Origin: an uncultured Clostridia bacterium
GTDB taxonomy: Bacteria; Bacillota; Clostridia; Christensenellales; Aristaeellaceae
Reading direction: 5' to 3'
Length of the DNA stretch: 40,015 nucleotides
Assembly: GCA_934647305.1 (NCBI GenBank)
Contig: CAKUFI010000020.1
Location: 1-40,015 of the forward strand
Each line of letters starts with the position of its first letter. The stretch's first letter is position 1. Of this stretch, positions 22,625 to 29,881 are shown one piece after another. The position numbers were made by a program, and so were the translations under genes. The notes below the pieces were generated by a model, which was not told where the DNA came from, searched no databases, and saw nothing but the letters and a program-made list of their open reading frames with translations.

Positions 22625-23824
22625 ATGAAACGAACCTGCGTCTGGCTGCTCGTCCTGCTCCTTGTGCTGACGATTTGCCCTGCACGGGCCGAGGAAGCGC
22701 CCCACGTCGAGGCGCTTTCAAATCCCGACACATTCTATGAAGACCACCTTGCGGGCGCGACGCCCGTGAATCAGAGCGAGCGCTTCCGGGTGCTCTACCG
22801 CGTGCTGGACGGAAGCGCCCAGCCTGTGGAAACCAGCGAGGCCGTGCGCGGCGTGACGTTCGAGCTGCTCCTTGAAAACCTGTCGGACGAGGCGCTCAAA
22901 AGCGTCCAGCTGACGATGCACTACAACGAGCGGCTTCAGCTGCTGCTCGGCATGCCCTCCTGGGAAACCAGCTCCGTGACGCTCAAGGCGAAAAACGGGG
23001 CCGACCAGTCAAACTGCGCCATCTATGCCTGGAGCACCTTCGTGCAGGCCGGCTTCCTGCACGAAACCGGTGCTCTCCTGCTTAGGGACTTCTACGACAC
23101 AATCCTCGAAATCACCTGGAAGGGCGGCAGCGAAATCCTGCACCACACGCTCGAAACTGTTCAATCCACGGGCGACGACGGCTTCGACCCCATTCCCGAC
23201 GGCTGCACGCTGCTGAGCCAGGACGCAATCGATCAGATCAACAAGGCCGGCGAAGACGTCCGCGTCACGGTCTATTCCGGCCCCGATTCCTTCCTGACCA
23301 AACACCTCGAGGACGCGCTGCCCGTCGACGAGAGTGAAACCTTCGCCGTCAACCTGCGCATCGTCGACCTGTCCGCGGAGAACGACGCGGCTCACGCCCC
23401 CGAGCTGTACTGGCCGCTGCGCTTCGAGCTGGAGCTGCGCAACAAGACCGGCAAGGCGCTCGACGACGTGTGCATCACCGCACACTGGACTGAAAAGCTC
23501 CAGGCCGTGCTGGGTAACCACGTGTGGCAGATCACGCCCCTTCACCTCGGCCCCTCCGCCAGCAAAAAGGACTCCGACAGCCGCCTGTGCGGCCTGGAAA
23601 CCTACCTCGTGGAGGAAAACCTGAGCGCCGCAGAGCCGCTCACCGCGGACGATTTCTATACCATCATGCTCGATGTCACCTGGAAGGACGGCCGCGAAAT
23701 CCTGTACGTCACTCCCGATTCCCAGGCGCTCGCGGCGCAGGACGAACACTTCTCATCCCTCCCGGAGGGCTGCACCGTGCTGGACGAGGCCGCAATCGCC
23801 CGCATCAACGAGGCCGCGAAGTAA
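22625..23824 (+). CDS. Secreted protein of unknown function with two tandem homologous domains
   Basis: A 399-residue exported protein I do not recognise. Residues 1-22 are a signal peptide (MKRTCVWLLVLLLVLTICPA). The mature part is two homologous halves (about 30-205 and 212-398). Each has a PDxFxxxHLxxAxPVxxSExF entry, a beta-rich FELxLxNxxxxAL core, a T-x-H-[YW]-x-[EK]-[RK]-LQ-x-[LV]-LG motif, a DFYDTILEITWKGGSEIL-like strand (second copy DFYTIMLDVTWKDGREIL), and an exit xxPxGCTxLxxxAIxxINxA. Cysteines are conserved between halves (DGCTLL / EGCTVL). The weak site AAAGGCGG precedes ATG. It is monocistronic, with its own promoter and terminator. An Ig-like or carbohydrate-binding fold is possible but unsupported. 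Confidence 0.85.
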   Translation: MKRTCVWLLVLLLVLTICPARAEEAPHVEALSNPDTFYEDHLAGATPVNQSERFRVLYRVLDGSAQPVETSEAVRGVTFELLLENLSDEALKSVQLTMHYNERLQLLLGMPSWETSSVTLKAKNGADQSNCAIYAWSTFVQAGFLHETGALLLRDFYDTILEITWKGGSEILHHTLETVQSTGDDGFDPIPDGCTLLSQDAIDQINKAGEDVRVTVYSGPDSFLTKHLEDALPVDESETFAVNLRIVDLSAENDAAHAPELYWPLRFELELRNKTGKALDDVCITAHWTEKLQAVLGNHVWQITPLHLGPSASKKDSDSRLCGLETYLVEENLSAAEPLTADDFYTIMLDVTWKDGREILYVTPDSQALAAQDEHFSSLPEGCTVLDEAAIARINEAAK

Positions 23825-23830
23825 CACGCA

Positions 23831-23863
23831 GCCCCCTTCCCGAAAAAACGGGAAGGGGGCTTT
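23831..23863 (+). terminator. Strong terminator after the duplicated secreted protein
   Basis: A perfect 12-bp stem GCCCCCTTCCCG/CGGGAAGGGGGC with A6 loop, followed by TTTG, 6 nt after the stop codon. Confidence 0.9.
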
Positions 23864-23892
23864 GTCTATCCGCGCTTTTTCCCCTCGCCTGC

Positions 23893-23946
23893 GCCCCATT
23901 CTGGGACGATGGGTCTTCCTTAGAAAGGCCGCTTTTCGATCGTTCC
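23893..23946 (-). repeat. Family-A element, internally deleted copy
   Basis: Keeps the two ends (GCCCCATTCTGGGA and AGAAAGGCCGCTTTTCGATC then GTTCC) but lacks the middle modules. Confidence 0.5.
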
Positions 23947-23956
23947 TCCCCTCCCG

Positions 23957-24170
23957 CGTATCATTCGGGGAATCGCCTTTCTTTTGCCGCTTCCCTGCGC
24001 AGATCAATGTGCTTTTCGGGAGAGCCCGAGAGGAAATGCCGAGAGCAATCGGGATTCGCAGAATTCGGGAAGTCCAATCTATGCTTCCCGAATTCGTCGA
24101 TAGAACCCGCGGCAGCAAGTGGAGCCGGGCACTGCCCGATTAGAAAAACCGCCTCTCGTTCCTCTCCTCC
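23957..24170 (-). repeat. Family-A element split by a nested family-B element
   Basis: Plus-strand order: GCGTATCATTCGGGGAATCG, AGATCAATGTGCTTTTCGGG, AGAGCCCGAGAGG, then a foreign segment holding the family-B element (24061-24137), then CCGCCTCTCGTTCC, the matching second arm of the family-A stem. Confidence 0.7.
24061..24137 (+). repeat. Family-B element nested in family A (copy 1)
   Basis: Hairpin 1 GAATTCGGGAAG/CTTCCCGAATTC with loop TCCAATCTATG, linker with GCGGCAGCAAGTGG, hairpin 2 CGGGC-ACT-GCCCG. Its terminal G-C pair is C-G in the copy at 32393, a compensatory change. Confidence 0.82.
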
Positions 24171-24171
24171 C

Positions 24172-24302
24172 GCGCCCCATTCGGGGACTCACACCCCTCC
24201 TACCTCTTCCTTATGCGGATCAATGTGCTTTTCGTGAGGGGTTTGGGGAGAGGCTTTTCTCAGAAAAGCCGTCTCCCCAACGGCCTCCCCAACGTTCCCT
24301 CC
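24172..24302 (-). repeat. Family-A element forming the 3' end of sigK
   Basis: Modules CGCCCCATTCGGGGA, TTATGCGGATCAATGTGCTT, GGGGAGAGGCTTTTCTCAGA with AAAGCCGTCTCCCC, and CCCCAACGTTCC. The sigK reading frame runs through it to a stop at 24189. Confidence 0.8.
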
Positions 24303-24983
24303 CGTCAGCCCGGCGCGCAGCATTTCCAGCGCGTGCTTTTCGATGCGGGAGACATAGCTGCGGGAGATGCCGAGCTGGCGCGCCACCTCGTGCTGCGGGC
24401 GGCACTCGCCATCGAGTATGCCGTAGCGGAGGCGGATGACGGCCTGCTCGCGCTGGTCGAGCACCTGCTCCATCAGCTGAACCGCCCGTCCCGACTCGAT
24501 GCGCAGGGCCACCGAGTCCATCACCGCGTCCTCGTCCGTGCCCAGTATATCCATGATCTGGATTTCGTTGCCCTCGCTGTCCGAGCCGATCGGCTGGTTC
24601 AGGGAGACGTTCGCGCGGTACTTTTTGCTGCTCCGAAGCGCCATGAGCATCTCGTTTTCGATGCACCGCGAGGCATACGCCGCCAGTCTGCCGCTCTCCG
24701 GCCGATAGGAAGCTACCGCCTTGATCAGGCCAATCGAGCCGATCGACACCAGGTCATCCTGGTCCATGTCGCTGTGCAGGTACTTCTTCGCGATATGCGC
24801 CACCAGCCGCAGGTTGTGCTCCACCAGCTCGCGCCGCGCCGAGTCGTCCCCCGCCTGCAGGCGCGCAATCAGCGCCTTCTCCTCCTTCTCGGTCAGCGCC
24901 TTGGGAAACGACGACTTGCCCGCCATGTGCGACAGGAACACCCACGCCTGCGAAAGCAGCGCGCTCAGCATCGACAAAAACAT
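24189..24983 (-). CDS. sigK: Sporulation RNA polymerase sigma-K factor, C-terminus extended by a repeat
   Basis: A 264-residue sigma-70-family protein. Residues 1-22 are a hydrophobic pro-sequence (MFLSMLSALLSQAWVFLSHM) like pro-sigma-K. Region 2 reads NLRLVAHIAKKYLHSDMDQD and DLVSIGSIGLIKAVASYRPE, then YASRCIENEMLMALRS; the linker SLNQPIGSDSEGNEIQIMDI is sigma-K typical; region 4 ends GISRSYVSRIEKHALEML. The mother-cell sigma factor would direct late coat and cortex genes and need pro-sequence cleavage. The last ~37 residues (from about GGNVGEAVGE) are encoded by a family-A repeat and have no sigma-K counterpart. GAGGAGG precedes ATG 24983. The gene is one continuous frame with no skin-type insertion. 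Confidence 0.93.
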   Translation of the reverse strand: MFLSMLSALLSQAWVFLSHMAGKSSFPKALTEKEEKALIARLQAGDDSARRELVEHNLRLVAHIAKKYLHSDMDQDDLVSIGSIGLIKAVASYRPESGRLAAYASRCIENEMLMALRSSKKYRANVSLNQPIGSDSEGNEIQIMDILGTDEDAVMDSVALRIESGRAVQLMEQVLDQREQAVIRLRYGILDGECRPQHEVARQLGISRSYVSRIEKHALEMLRAGLTGGNVGEAVGETAFLRKASPQTPHEKHIDPHKEEVGGV

Positions 24984-25038
24984 CCGACCCCTCCTCTCGC
25001 TTCTCCCACCATTGTATTCAGAGGAAGGAAATGAAACG

Positions 25039-25067
25039 CCCGGGAGCTCCTTTGCAGAGCGCCCGGG
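25039..25067 (-). terminator. Terminator after the proline operon
   Basis: CCCGGG-x-GCTC / GAGC-x-CCCGGG hairpin with one internal mismatch, followed on the minus strand by CGTTTCATTT. It lies 26 nt beyond the GNAT stop codon. The T-tract is weak. Confidence 0.6.
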
Positions 25068-25093
25068 TTTGCGTTTTGTTCGCCAGGGACAGG

Positions 25094-25621
25094 CTACAGC
25101 GCCTTTTCCAGCATCACCAGGTTCACGCCGGGGATGCCGTTGAACTCGCAGGGCAGTATGCCGATTTCGCGGTAGCCCAGCCTTTTGTAGAGAGAGCGCG
25201 CGCCGGCATTTCGGGCATTGGTGTCCATGCGCAGGAAGCGGCAGCCGTGCTCCAGCGCATATCGCTCATAGAAGGCGACGAACGCCGTGCCCAGTCCACG
25301 ACCCTTGACCGCCGGATCGACCACCAGCGTGTGCAGCACCATCACCTGATCGTCCGGCGCGTCATGCGTCCAGTTTGCCTGGCGATAGGTGTCGACCTGA
25401 CTCTGGTTGATGATCGCGCAGCCCACGACCCGGCCGTCCGCCTCCTGCACAAACAGGTCGCCCCGCTCAAGCGCCGCCTGTGCCGTCGCGCGGGTGGGAT
25501 ACACGCCGCGAATCCAGCCGACCGTGGCGCGCCCCTGCTCGCACTCGTCGTGAATGCGGTCGTAAATGCCCTCGATCGCGTCCAGATCGGACTCGACCGC
25601 CTTTCTCGTGTGAATCGACAT
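25094..25621 (-). CDS. GNAT-family N-acetyltransferase
   Basis: A 175-residue acetyl-CoA-dependent acetyltransferase. The core starts TRKAVESDLDAIEGIYDRI; motif A is VVDPAVKGRGLGTAFVAFYE (R/Q-x-x-G-x-G/A acetyl-CoA loop); motif B includes MDTNARNAGARSLYKRLGYR. AGGAGG 9 nt before ATG 25621 sets the start. It is the last gene of the proline operon, 16 nt after proC; the substrate is unknown. Confidence 0.9.
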   Translation of the reverse strand: MSIHTRKAVESDLDAIEGIYDRIHDECEQGRATVGWIRGVYPTRATAQAALERGDLFVQEADGRVVGCAIINQSQVDTYRQANWTHDAPDDQVMVLHTLVVDPAVKGRGLGTAFVAFYERYALEHGCRFLRMDTNARNAGARSLYKRLGYREIGILPCEFNGIPGVNLVMLEKAL

Positions 25622-25637
25622 GGACTGCTTCCTCCTC

Positions 25638-26435
25638 TTACTTCGCCAGCTCCTTCGTGCGCCGGTAGGCCGCGCAGACCGCGTCCATGGCGGCGGCGCG
25701 GAAGCCGTGGCTCTCCAGCGCGTGTACGCCCGCAATCGTCGTGCCGCCCGGGCTGCATACCGCGTCCTTGAGCACGCCCGGGTGCTCGCCCGTCGTAAGC
25801 ATCAGCGCCGCCGAGCCCATCAGCGTCTGCGCGGCGTAGATCAGCGCCTTCGCCCGCGGCAATCCGCACTCGACCCCGCCGTCCGCCAGCGCCTCGATCA
25901 TCAGGAACGCGAACGCCGGCCCGCAGCCGGACACCGCGCTGCCCGCGTCAATCAGCTTCTCCGGCAGGCGGTCGAGCCTTCCCGCATGCGACATCGCCTT
26001 CAGGAACTGCGCCTCCTGCGCGTCGGTCACGTTTTCGGTGCAGTCGTACAGGATCATGCCCTGCCCGATCGAGGCGGGCGTGTTGGGCATGATGCGGATG
26101 ACCGGGTATTCTCCGCCCGACAGACGGCGAATCTCGGCCATTCTCAGGCCCGCCGCCATGCTCACCAGCACCAGGCGACTGTTTTTCGCCAGCGCGCCCC
26201 GTATCCCCGCGAGCATCTCCGCCATCATCTGCGGCTTCACCCCCAGGAAAAGGAAATCGCAGCCTTTCGCCGCCTCTTCCGCCGTCGTGACGCGCGCGCC
26301 CAGCTTTTCCGCCAGCCTTTTCGCCTTTTCACTGTCGCGATCCGCCAGCACGACGGCCTCGCCGCCCACCGACGCGCTCACCGCCCTGGCCAGCGCGCCG
26401 CCCATGTTGCCCGTGCCGATAAAGCCATACTTCAT
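25638..26435 (-). CDS. proC: Pyrroline-5-carboxylate reductase
   Basis: A 265-residue enzyme for the last step of proline synthesis: NAD(P)H reduction of pyrroline-5-carboxylate. The Rossmann motif GFIGTGNMGGALA is at the N-terminus, VIRIMPNTPASIGQGM is in the middle, and the family signature SPGGTTIAGVHALESHGFRA is near the C-terminus. ATG 26435 has AAGGA 8 nt upstream. It follows proBA after a 220-nt spacer occupied by a family-A repeat. Confidence 0.96.
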   Translation of the reverse strand: MKYGFIGTGNMGGALARAVSASVGGEAVVLADRDSEKAKRLAEKLGARVTTAEEAAKGCDFLFLGVKPQMMAEMLAGIRGALAKNSRLVLVSMAAGLRMAEIRRLSGGEYPVIRIMPNTPASIGQGMILYDCTENVTDAQEAQFLKAMSHAGRLDRLPEKLIDAGSAVSGCGPAFAFLMIEALADGGVECGLPRAKALIYAAQTLMGSAALMLTTGEHPGVLKDAVCSPGGTTIAGVHALESHGFRAAAMDAVCAAYRRTKELAK

Positions 26436-26540
26436 GCCGTTTTTCCTTCTTTCCGTCTCACTGCATCGATCGCTCGCGCTTCTCCGCGCCTTCACTGCTT
26501 TCTCAGGCACTCCAGCCCGTCTCCAGGACTCCCTCCCCCA

Positions 26541-26655
26541 ACGCTTCATTTGGGGAAAAGCGCTTCTCCATTGATTTACTTTTCGTGGATCATAGTGCTT
26601 TCCGGGAGAGCTCGAGAGGGGCCTTTCTCAGAAAGGCCGCCTCTCGATCGTCCCC
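26541..26655 (-). repeat. Family-A element between proA and proC
   Basis: Read on the minus strand it begins 2 nt after the proA stop codon: CGATCGAGAGGCGGCCTTTC, AGAAAGGCCCCTCTCGAGCT, CTCCCGGAAAGCACTATGAT, then TTCCCCAAATGAAGCG. Confidence 0.8.
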
Positions 26656-26656
26656 C

Positions 26657-27913
26657 CTATCGTACCTGGCCGTCGCCGCGGACGACGTACTTGTAGCTGG
26701 TGAGCTCCTCGAGACCCATCGGCCCGCGGGCGTGCAGCTTTTGGGTGGAGATGCCCATCTCGCAGCCCAGGCCGAACTCGCCGCCGTCGGTAAAGCGGGT
26801 GGAGGCGTTGACGTAGACCGCCGCGCTGTCCACCGCCGCCACGAAGCGATTGGCCGCATCCTCGTCGCGGGTGAGGATGGCGTCGCTGTGGTGGGTGGAG
26901 TGGGCGGCGATGTGCGCGATGGCCGCCTCGACCGAGGGCACGACCTTCACCGCCAGGATGTAGTCGAGAAACTCCGTGTCGAAGTCGCCTTCGCCCGCCG
27001 GCACGCCCGGTATGATCGACAGCGCCCGCTCGTCCAGGCGCAGCTCGACCGGGTGCAGTCCCCTTGCCTGCCGCGCGTCCGCCAGCCGCTCGCGCAGTCT
27101 GGGCAGAAACTCCTCCGCTATCGCCTCGTGCACCAGACACACCTCCTCGGCGTTGCAGACCGAGGGGCGACTGGCCTTGGCGTTCTCGATGATATCGAGC
27201 GCCTTGTCCTGATCGGCGGACGCGTCCACGAAGACGTGGCAGATGCCCGTGCCGGTCTGAATGCAGGGCACCTTCGCGTTCTGCACGCAGGCGTTGATCA
27301 GCCCGGCCCCTCCGCGCGGAATCAGCAGGTCGATATAGCCCACACCCTGCATCAGCTCGCTGGCGCTCTGCCGGGTCGTGTCCTGCACCAGCTGCACCAG
27401 CTCGGGATCCAGGCCCGCCTGCGCAAGCCCCGCCTGAAGCGCCTCGACGATCGCGTTCGCGCTGCGGAAGGCCTCCTTGCCCCCGCGCAGTATGCACGCG
27501 TTGCCCGACTTGAGCGACAGCGCCGCCGCGTCCGAGGTCACGTTCGGCCGGCTCTCGTAGATGATCGCCACCACGCCCAGCGGCACCGACACGCGGGTGA
27601 TGTGCAGCCCGTTCGGCCGCTCGACCTGCCGAAGCACACACCCCACCGGGTCGGGAAGCGCCGCCACCTGCCTTAAACCCTCGGCCATGGCCCGCACCCG
27701 CGCCTGCGTGAGCGCCAGGCGATCCAGCATCACCTCGCTGATGTGCCCCCTGGCCGCCTCCACGTCCTGCGCGTTGGCCGCGAGGATGTCCGGCGTATGC
27801 GCGAGCAGGCTCTCGGCCATGCACTCGAGCGCCCGGTTTTTCTGCGCGGTTGAGGCGACGGCCAGTTCCGGCGCGGCCGCCTTCGCCCTTTTCATGATTT
27901 CCAGCGTGGTCAT
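26657..27913 (-). CDS. proA: Gamma-glutamyl phosphate reductase
   Basis: A 418-residue aldehyde-dehydrogenase-fold enzyme that reduces gamma-glutamyl phosphate to glutamate-5-semialdehyde with NADPH. Family features are PLGVVAIIYESRPNVTSDAA, NACILRGGKEAFRSN-like NACILRGGKEAFRSA, the active-site Cys in IQTGTGICHVFVD, and TRFTDGGEFGLGCEMGISTQ then KLHARGPMGLEELTSYK. GGAGG 9 nt before ATG. It starts 3 nt after the proB stop, so it is co-transcribed. Confidence 0.97.
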   Translation of the reverse strand: MTTLEIMKRAKAAAPELAVASTAQKNRALECMAESLLAHTPDILAANAQDVEAARGHISEVMLDRLALTQARVRAMAEGLRQVAALPDPVGCVLRQVERPNGLHITRVSVPLGVVAIIYESRPNVTSDAAALSLKSGNACILRGGKEAFRSANAIVEALQAGLAQAGLDPELVQLVQDTTRQSASELMQGVGYIDLLIPRGGAGLINACVQNAKVPCIQTGTGICHVFVDASADQDKALDIIENAKASRPSVCNAEEVCLVHEAIAEEFLPRLRERLADARQARGLHPVELRLDERALSIIPGVPAGEGDFDTEFLDYILAVKVVPSVEAAIAHIAAHSTHHSDAILTRDEDAANRFVAAVDSAAVYVNASTRFTDGGEFGLGCEMGISTQKLHARGPMGLEELTSYKYVVRGDGQVR

Positions 27914-27916
27914 CGC

Positions 27917-28684
27917 TCATTTCCTCCCCAGAAAGCGCGTGCCGATCGGCGCACCCGCCACGATGTCGTACAGCCGCTCGGGCCGCTCGCCGTTGGCGAT
28001 CACCATGTCAATGCCCGCCTCCGTCGCGATCTGCGCCGCGTGCAGCTTAGTCGCCATGCCGCCCGTGCCCAGCGCCGAGCCCTTGCCGCCGCCCATGGCC
28101 ATGATTTCATCGGTCAGCTTTTCGACCCGGCTGATCAGCTTCGCGTTCGGGTCTTTGTGCGGGTCGGCCGTGTACAGCCCCTCGATGTCGGACAGCAGAA
28201 TCAGCAGGTCGGCCCTGACCGTCGTCGCCACCACCGCGCTGAGCGTGTCGTTGTCGCCGATGACGATCTCCTCGGTGGTCACGGTGTCGTTTTCGTTGAT
28301 GACCGGCAGCGCGCCCAGCTCCAGCAGCCGAAACAGCGTGTTCTGGATGTTGTGCCGGCGCTCCTCGTGGTCGATGTCGCTGCTGGTCAGCAGGATCTGC
28401 GCCACGGTGTGGCTGTACTCGGAAAACAGCTTGTCATAGGTGTACATCAGCTCGCACTGGCCCACCGCCGCGCAGGCCTGCTTGCCCGGAATGTCGCGCG
28501 GACGCTCCTTCAGCGACAGCTTACCCACCCCCATCGCAATGGCGCCCGAGGACACCAGCACGATCTCGTGCCCCGCGTTTTTCAGGTCGCTGAGCACGCG
28601 GCACAGCGCCTCCACCCGCCGGATATTCAGCCGTCCGGTGGAATGGGTCAGGGTGGACGTACCCACCTTCACGACGATTCTCAT
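27917..28684 (-). CDS. proB: Glutamate 5-kinase (short form, no PUA domain)
   Basis: A 255-residue amino acid kinase for the first committed step of proline synthesis. Motifs are RIVVKVGTSTLT, EIVLVSSGAIAMGVG, PVINENDTVTTEEI and GDNDTLSAVVA (substrate and ATP sites), then GKGSALGTGGMATKLHAAQI. The C-terminal PUA domain of E. coli ProB is missing, as in many Firmicutes. ATG 28684 has AAAGGGG upstream; the longer frame reads into the promoter. Proline feedback acts on this enzyme in known cases. Confidence 0.95.
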   Translation of the reverse strand: MRIVVKVGTSTLTHSTGRLNIRRVEALCRVLSDLKNAGHEIVLVSSGAIAMGVGKLSLKERPRDIPGKQACAAVGQCELMYTYDKLFSEYSHTVAQILLTSSDIDHEERRHNIQNTLFRLLELGALPVINENDTVTTEEIVIGDNDTLSAVVATTVRADLLILLSDIEGLYTADPHKDPNAKLISRVEKLTDEIMAMGGGKGSALGTGGMATKLHAAQIATEAGIDMVIANGERPERLYDIVAGAPIGTRFLGRK

Positions 28685-28730
28685 TCGTATTCCCCTTTCG
28701 CGCGGTTCCGCGCGGAAATTTTTTGCACAT

Positions 28731-28759
28731 ATTATACACGAGTCCGTGCGTTTTTGCAA
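28731..28759 (-). promoter_or_regulatory. Sigma-A promoter of the proBAC operon
   Basis: Minus-strand TTGCAA (28754-28759), 17-nt spacer, TATAAT (28731-28736). A GCGCGG-AA-CCGCGC dyad lies between promoter and ribosome binding site. Confidence 0.8.
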
Positions 28760-28856
28760 CCAGACAAAGCCGAACATTCAGATTAACTTTGCGAAAGCGC
28801 CCCTGTACGCGCTTTTTTGATGGAATCTCGACGCGCGTCCGGCAATCCGCGTGGAT

Positions 28857-28892
28857 AAAAAACGCCCCGCCCGACAAGGCCCGGACGGAGCG
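28857..28892 (-). terminator. Terminator after the DMT transporter gene
   Basis: A 12-bp stem with three G-U pairs and CCTTG-type loop followed by T6 on the minus strand, 5 nt after the stop codon. Confidence 0.85.
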
Positions 28893-28897
28893 CATTG

Positions 28898-29785
28898 CTA
28901 TTCCTCTTTTTTCGCGCCCGGCAGCTGCGCCAGGACAATCGCCGCGAACATCAGCGCGCAGCCCGCGATTTCCCGCCCGCTCATGCGCTCGCCCAGCAGC
29001 AGCGCGCCGAACACCACCGAAAACACCGACTCCAGGCACATGATCATCGAGGCCAGCGTGGGATCGGTGTCCTTCTGCGCCACGATCTGCAGCGTGTAGC
29101 CCACGCCGCCGGACAGCACGCCCGCGTACAGGATGGGCACGGCGCAGTCGACAAGCGCCTGCCACTCGATCTTCTCCGTACACAGCGCGCAGACCAGCCC
29201 GATCGTGCCCGACACGAAGAACTGCACGCAGCTCAGCTTCACGCCGTCCACATGCGGCGAAACCCGGTCGATCACCAGGATGTGCGCGCAGAAGCAGACC
29301 GCGCACAGCATGGTCAGCAGATCGCCCCTGTTCATGCTCAGCGAGCCGCTGACGCACAAAAGGTACAGTCCGGCCGCCGCCAGCGCCACCCCGATCCAGG
29401 TCGCCGCCCGCGACCTTTTGCCCAGAAACAGCGACGCGACCGGCACCAGCACCACGTACAGCGCCGTGATGAAGCCCGCCTTGCCCGCCGTCGTGTACAC
29501 CAGGCCAAACTGCTGCAGCGTACTGCCCGCGCACAGGCAGACGCCGCACAGCAGCCCGCCCAGAAGCAGCGTCCGCTTTTCGGTCGGGCTTTCCTCCCTC
29601 GGTCGCTTTTTTTCCCGCAGCCAGATCACCGGCAGCAGCACCGCCGCCGAAAGCAGCGACCTCACGCCGTTAAACGTGAACGGCTGCACCATGTCCGTGC
29701 CCACTCGCTGCGCCACGAACGCCGATCCCCAGATCATCGCCGTCAGCAGCAGCAGGAGATTTCCCCGCATCGCCCTCTTGTTCAT
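28898..29785 (-). CDS. EamA/DMT-superfamily transporter
   Basis: A 295-residue inner-membrane protein of ten TM helices, made of two EamA repeats. The first starts LLLLLTAMIWGSAFVAQRVG, the classic EamA entry; the second includes PILYAGVLSGGVGYTLQIVA, QKDTDPTLASMIMCLESVFS and LLLGERMSGREIAGCALMF. Family members export amino acids, metabolites or drugs; the substrate is not evident. ATG 29785 has AAAGAGGG upstream with slightly long spacing. It is a single gene between proB and the AraC gene. A weak promoter (TTGAAA-17-CAGGAT) lies in 29786-29881. Confidence 0.92.
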   Translation of the reverse strand: MNKRAMRGNLLLLLTAMIWGSAFVAQRVGTDMVQPFTFNGVRSLLSAAVLLPVIWLREKKRPREESPTEKRTLLLGGLLCGVCLCAGSTLQQFGLVYTTAGKAGFITALYVVLVPVASLFLGKRSRAATWIGVALAAAGLYLLCVSGSLSMNRGDLLTMLCAVCFCAHILVIDRVSPHVDGVKLSCVQFFVSGTIGLVCALCTEKIEWQALVDCAVPILYAGVLSGGVGYTLQIVAQKDTDPTLASMIMCLESVFSVVFGALLLGERMSGREIAGCALMFAAIVLAQLPGAKKEE

Positions 29786-29881
29786 TCCACGAAGCCCTCT
29801 TTCATTGCGCAGAGTATGTTCCTATCCTGCCACATTCCCCGCGCCCTTTCAAGCGAGTTTCTGTCAAGCCGCCGTAAATCC

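Noticed and set aside
23753..24118. Minus-strand ORF of about 120 codons after the duplicated secreted protein
   Set aside because: It crosses the terminator and family-A/B repeats and has no plausible start signal.
24189..24983. skin-type interruption of sigK
   Set aside because: The gene is one uninterrupted frame with both pro-sequence and region 4.
24984..25030. Sigma-E type promoter for sigK
   Set aside because: An ATACAAT -10-like string is present, but no -35 at proper distance was found; too weak to annotate.
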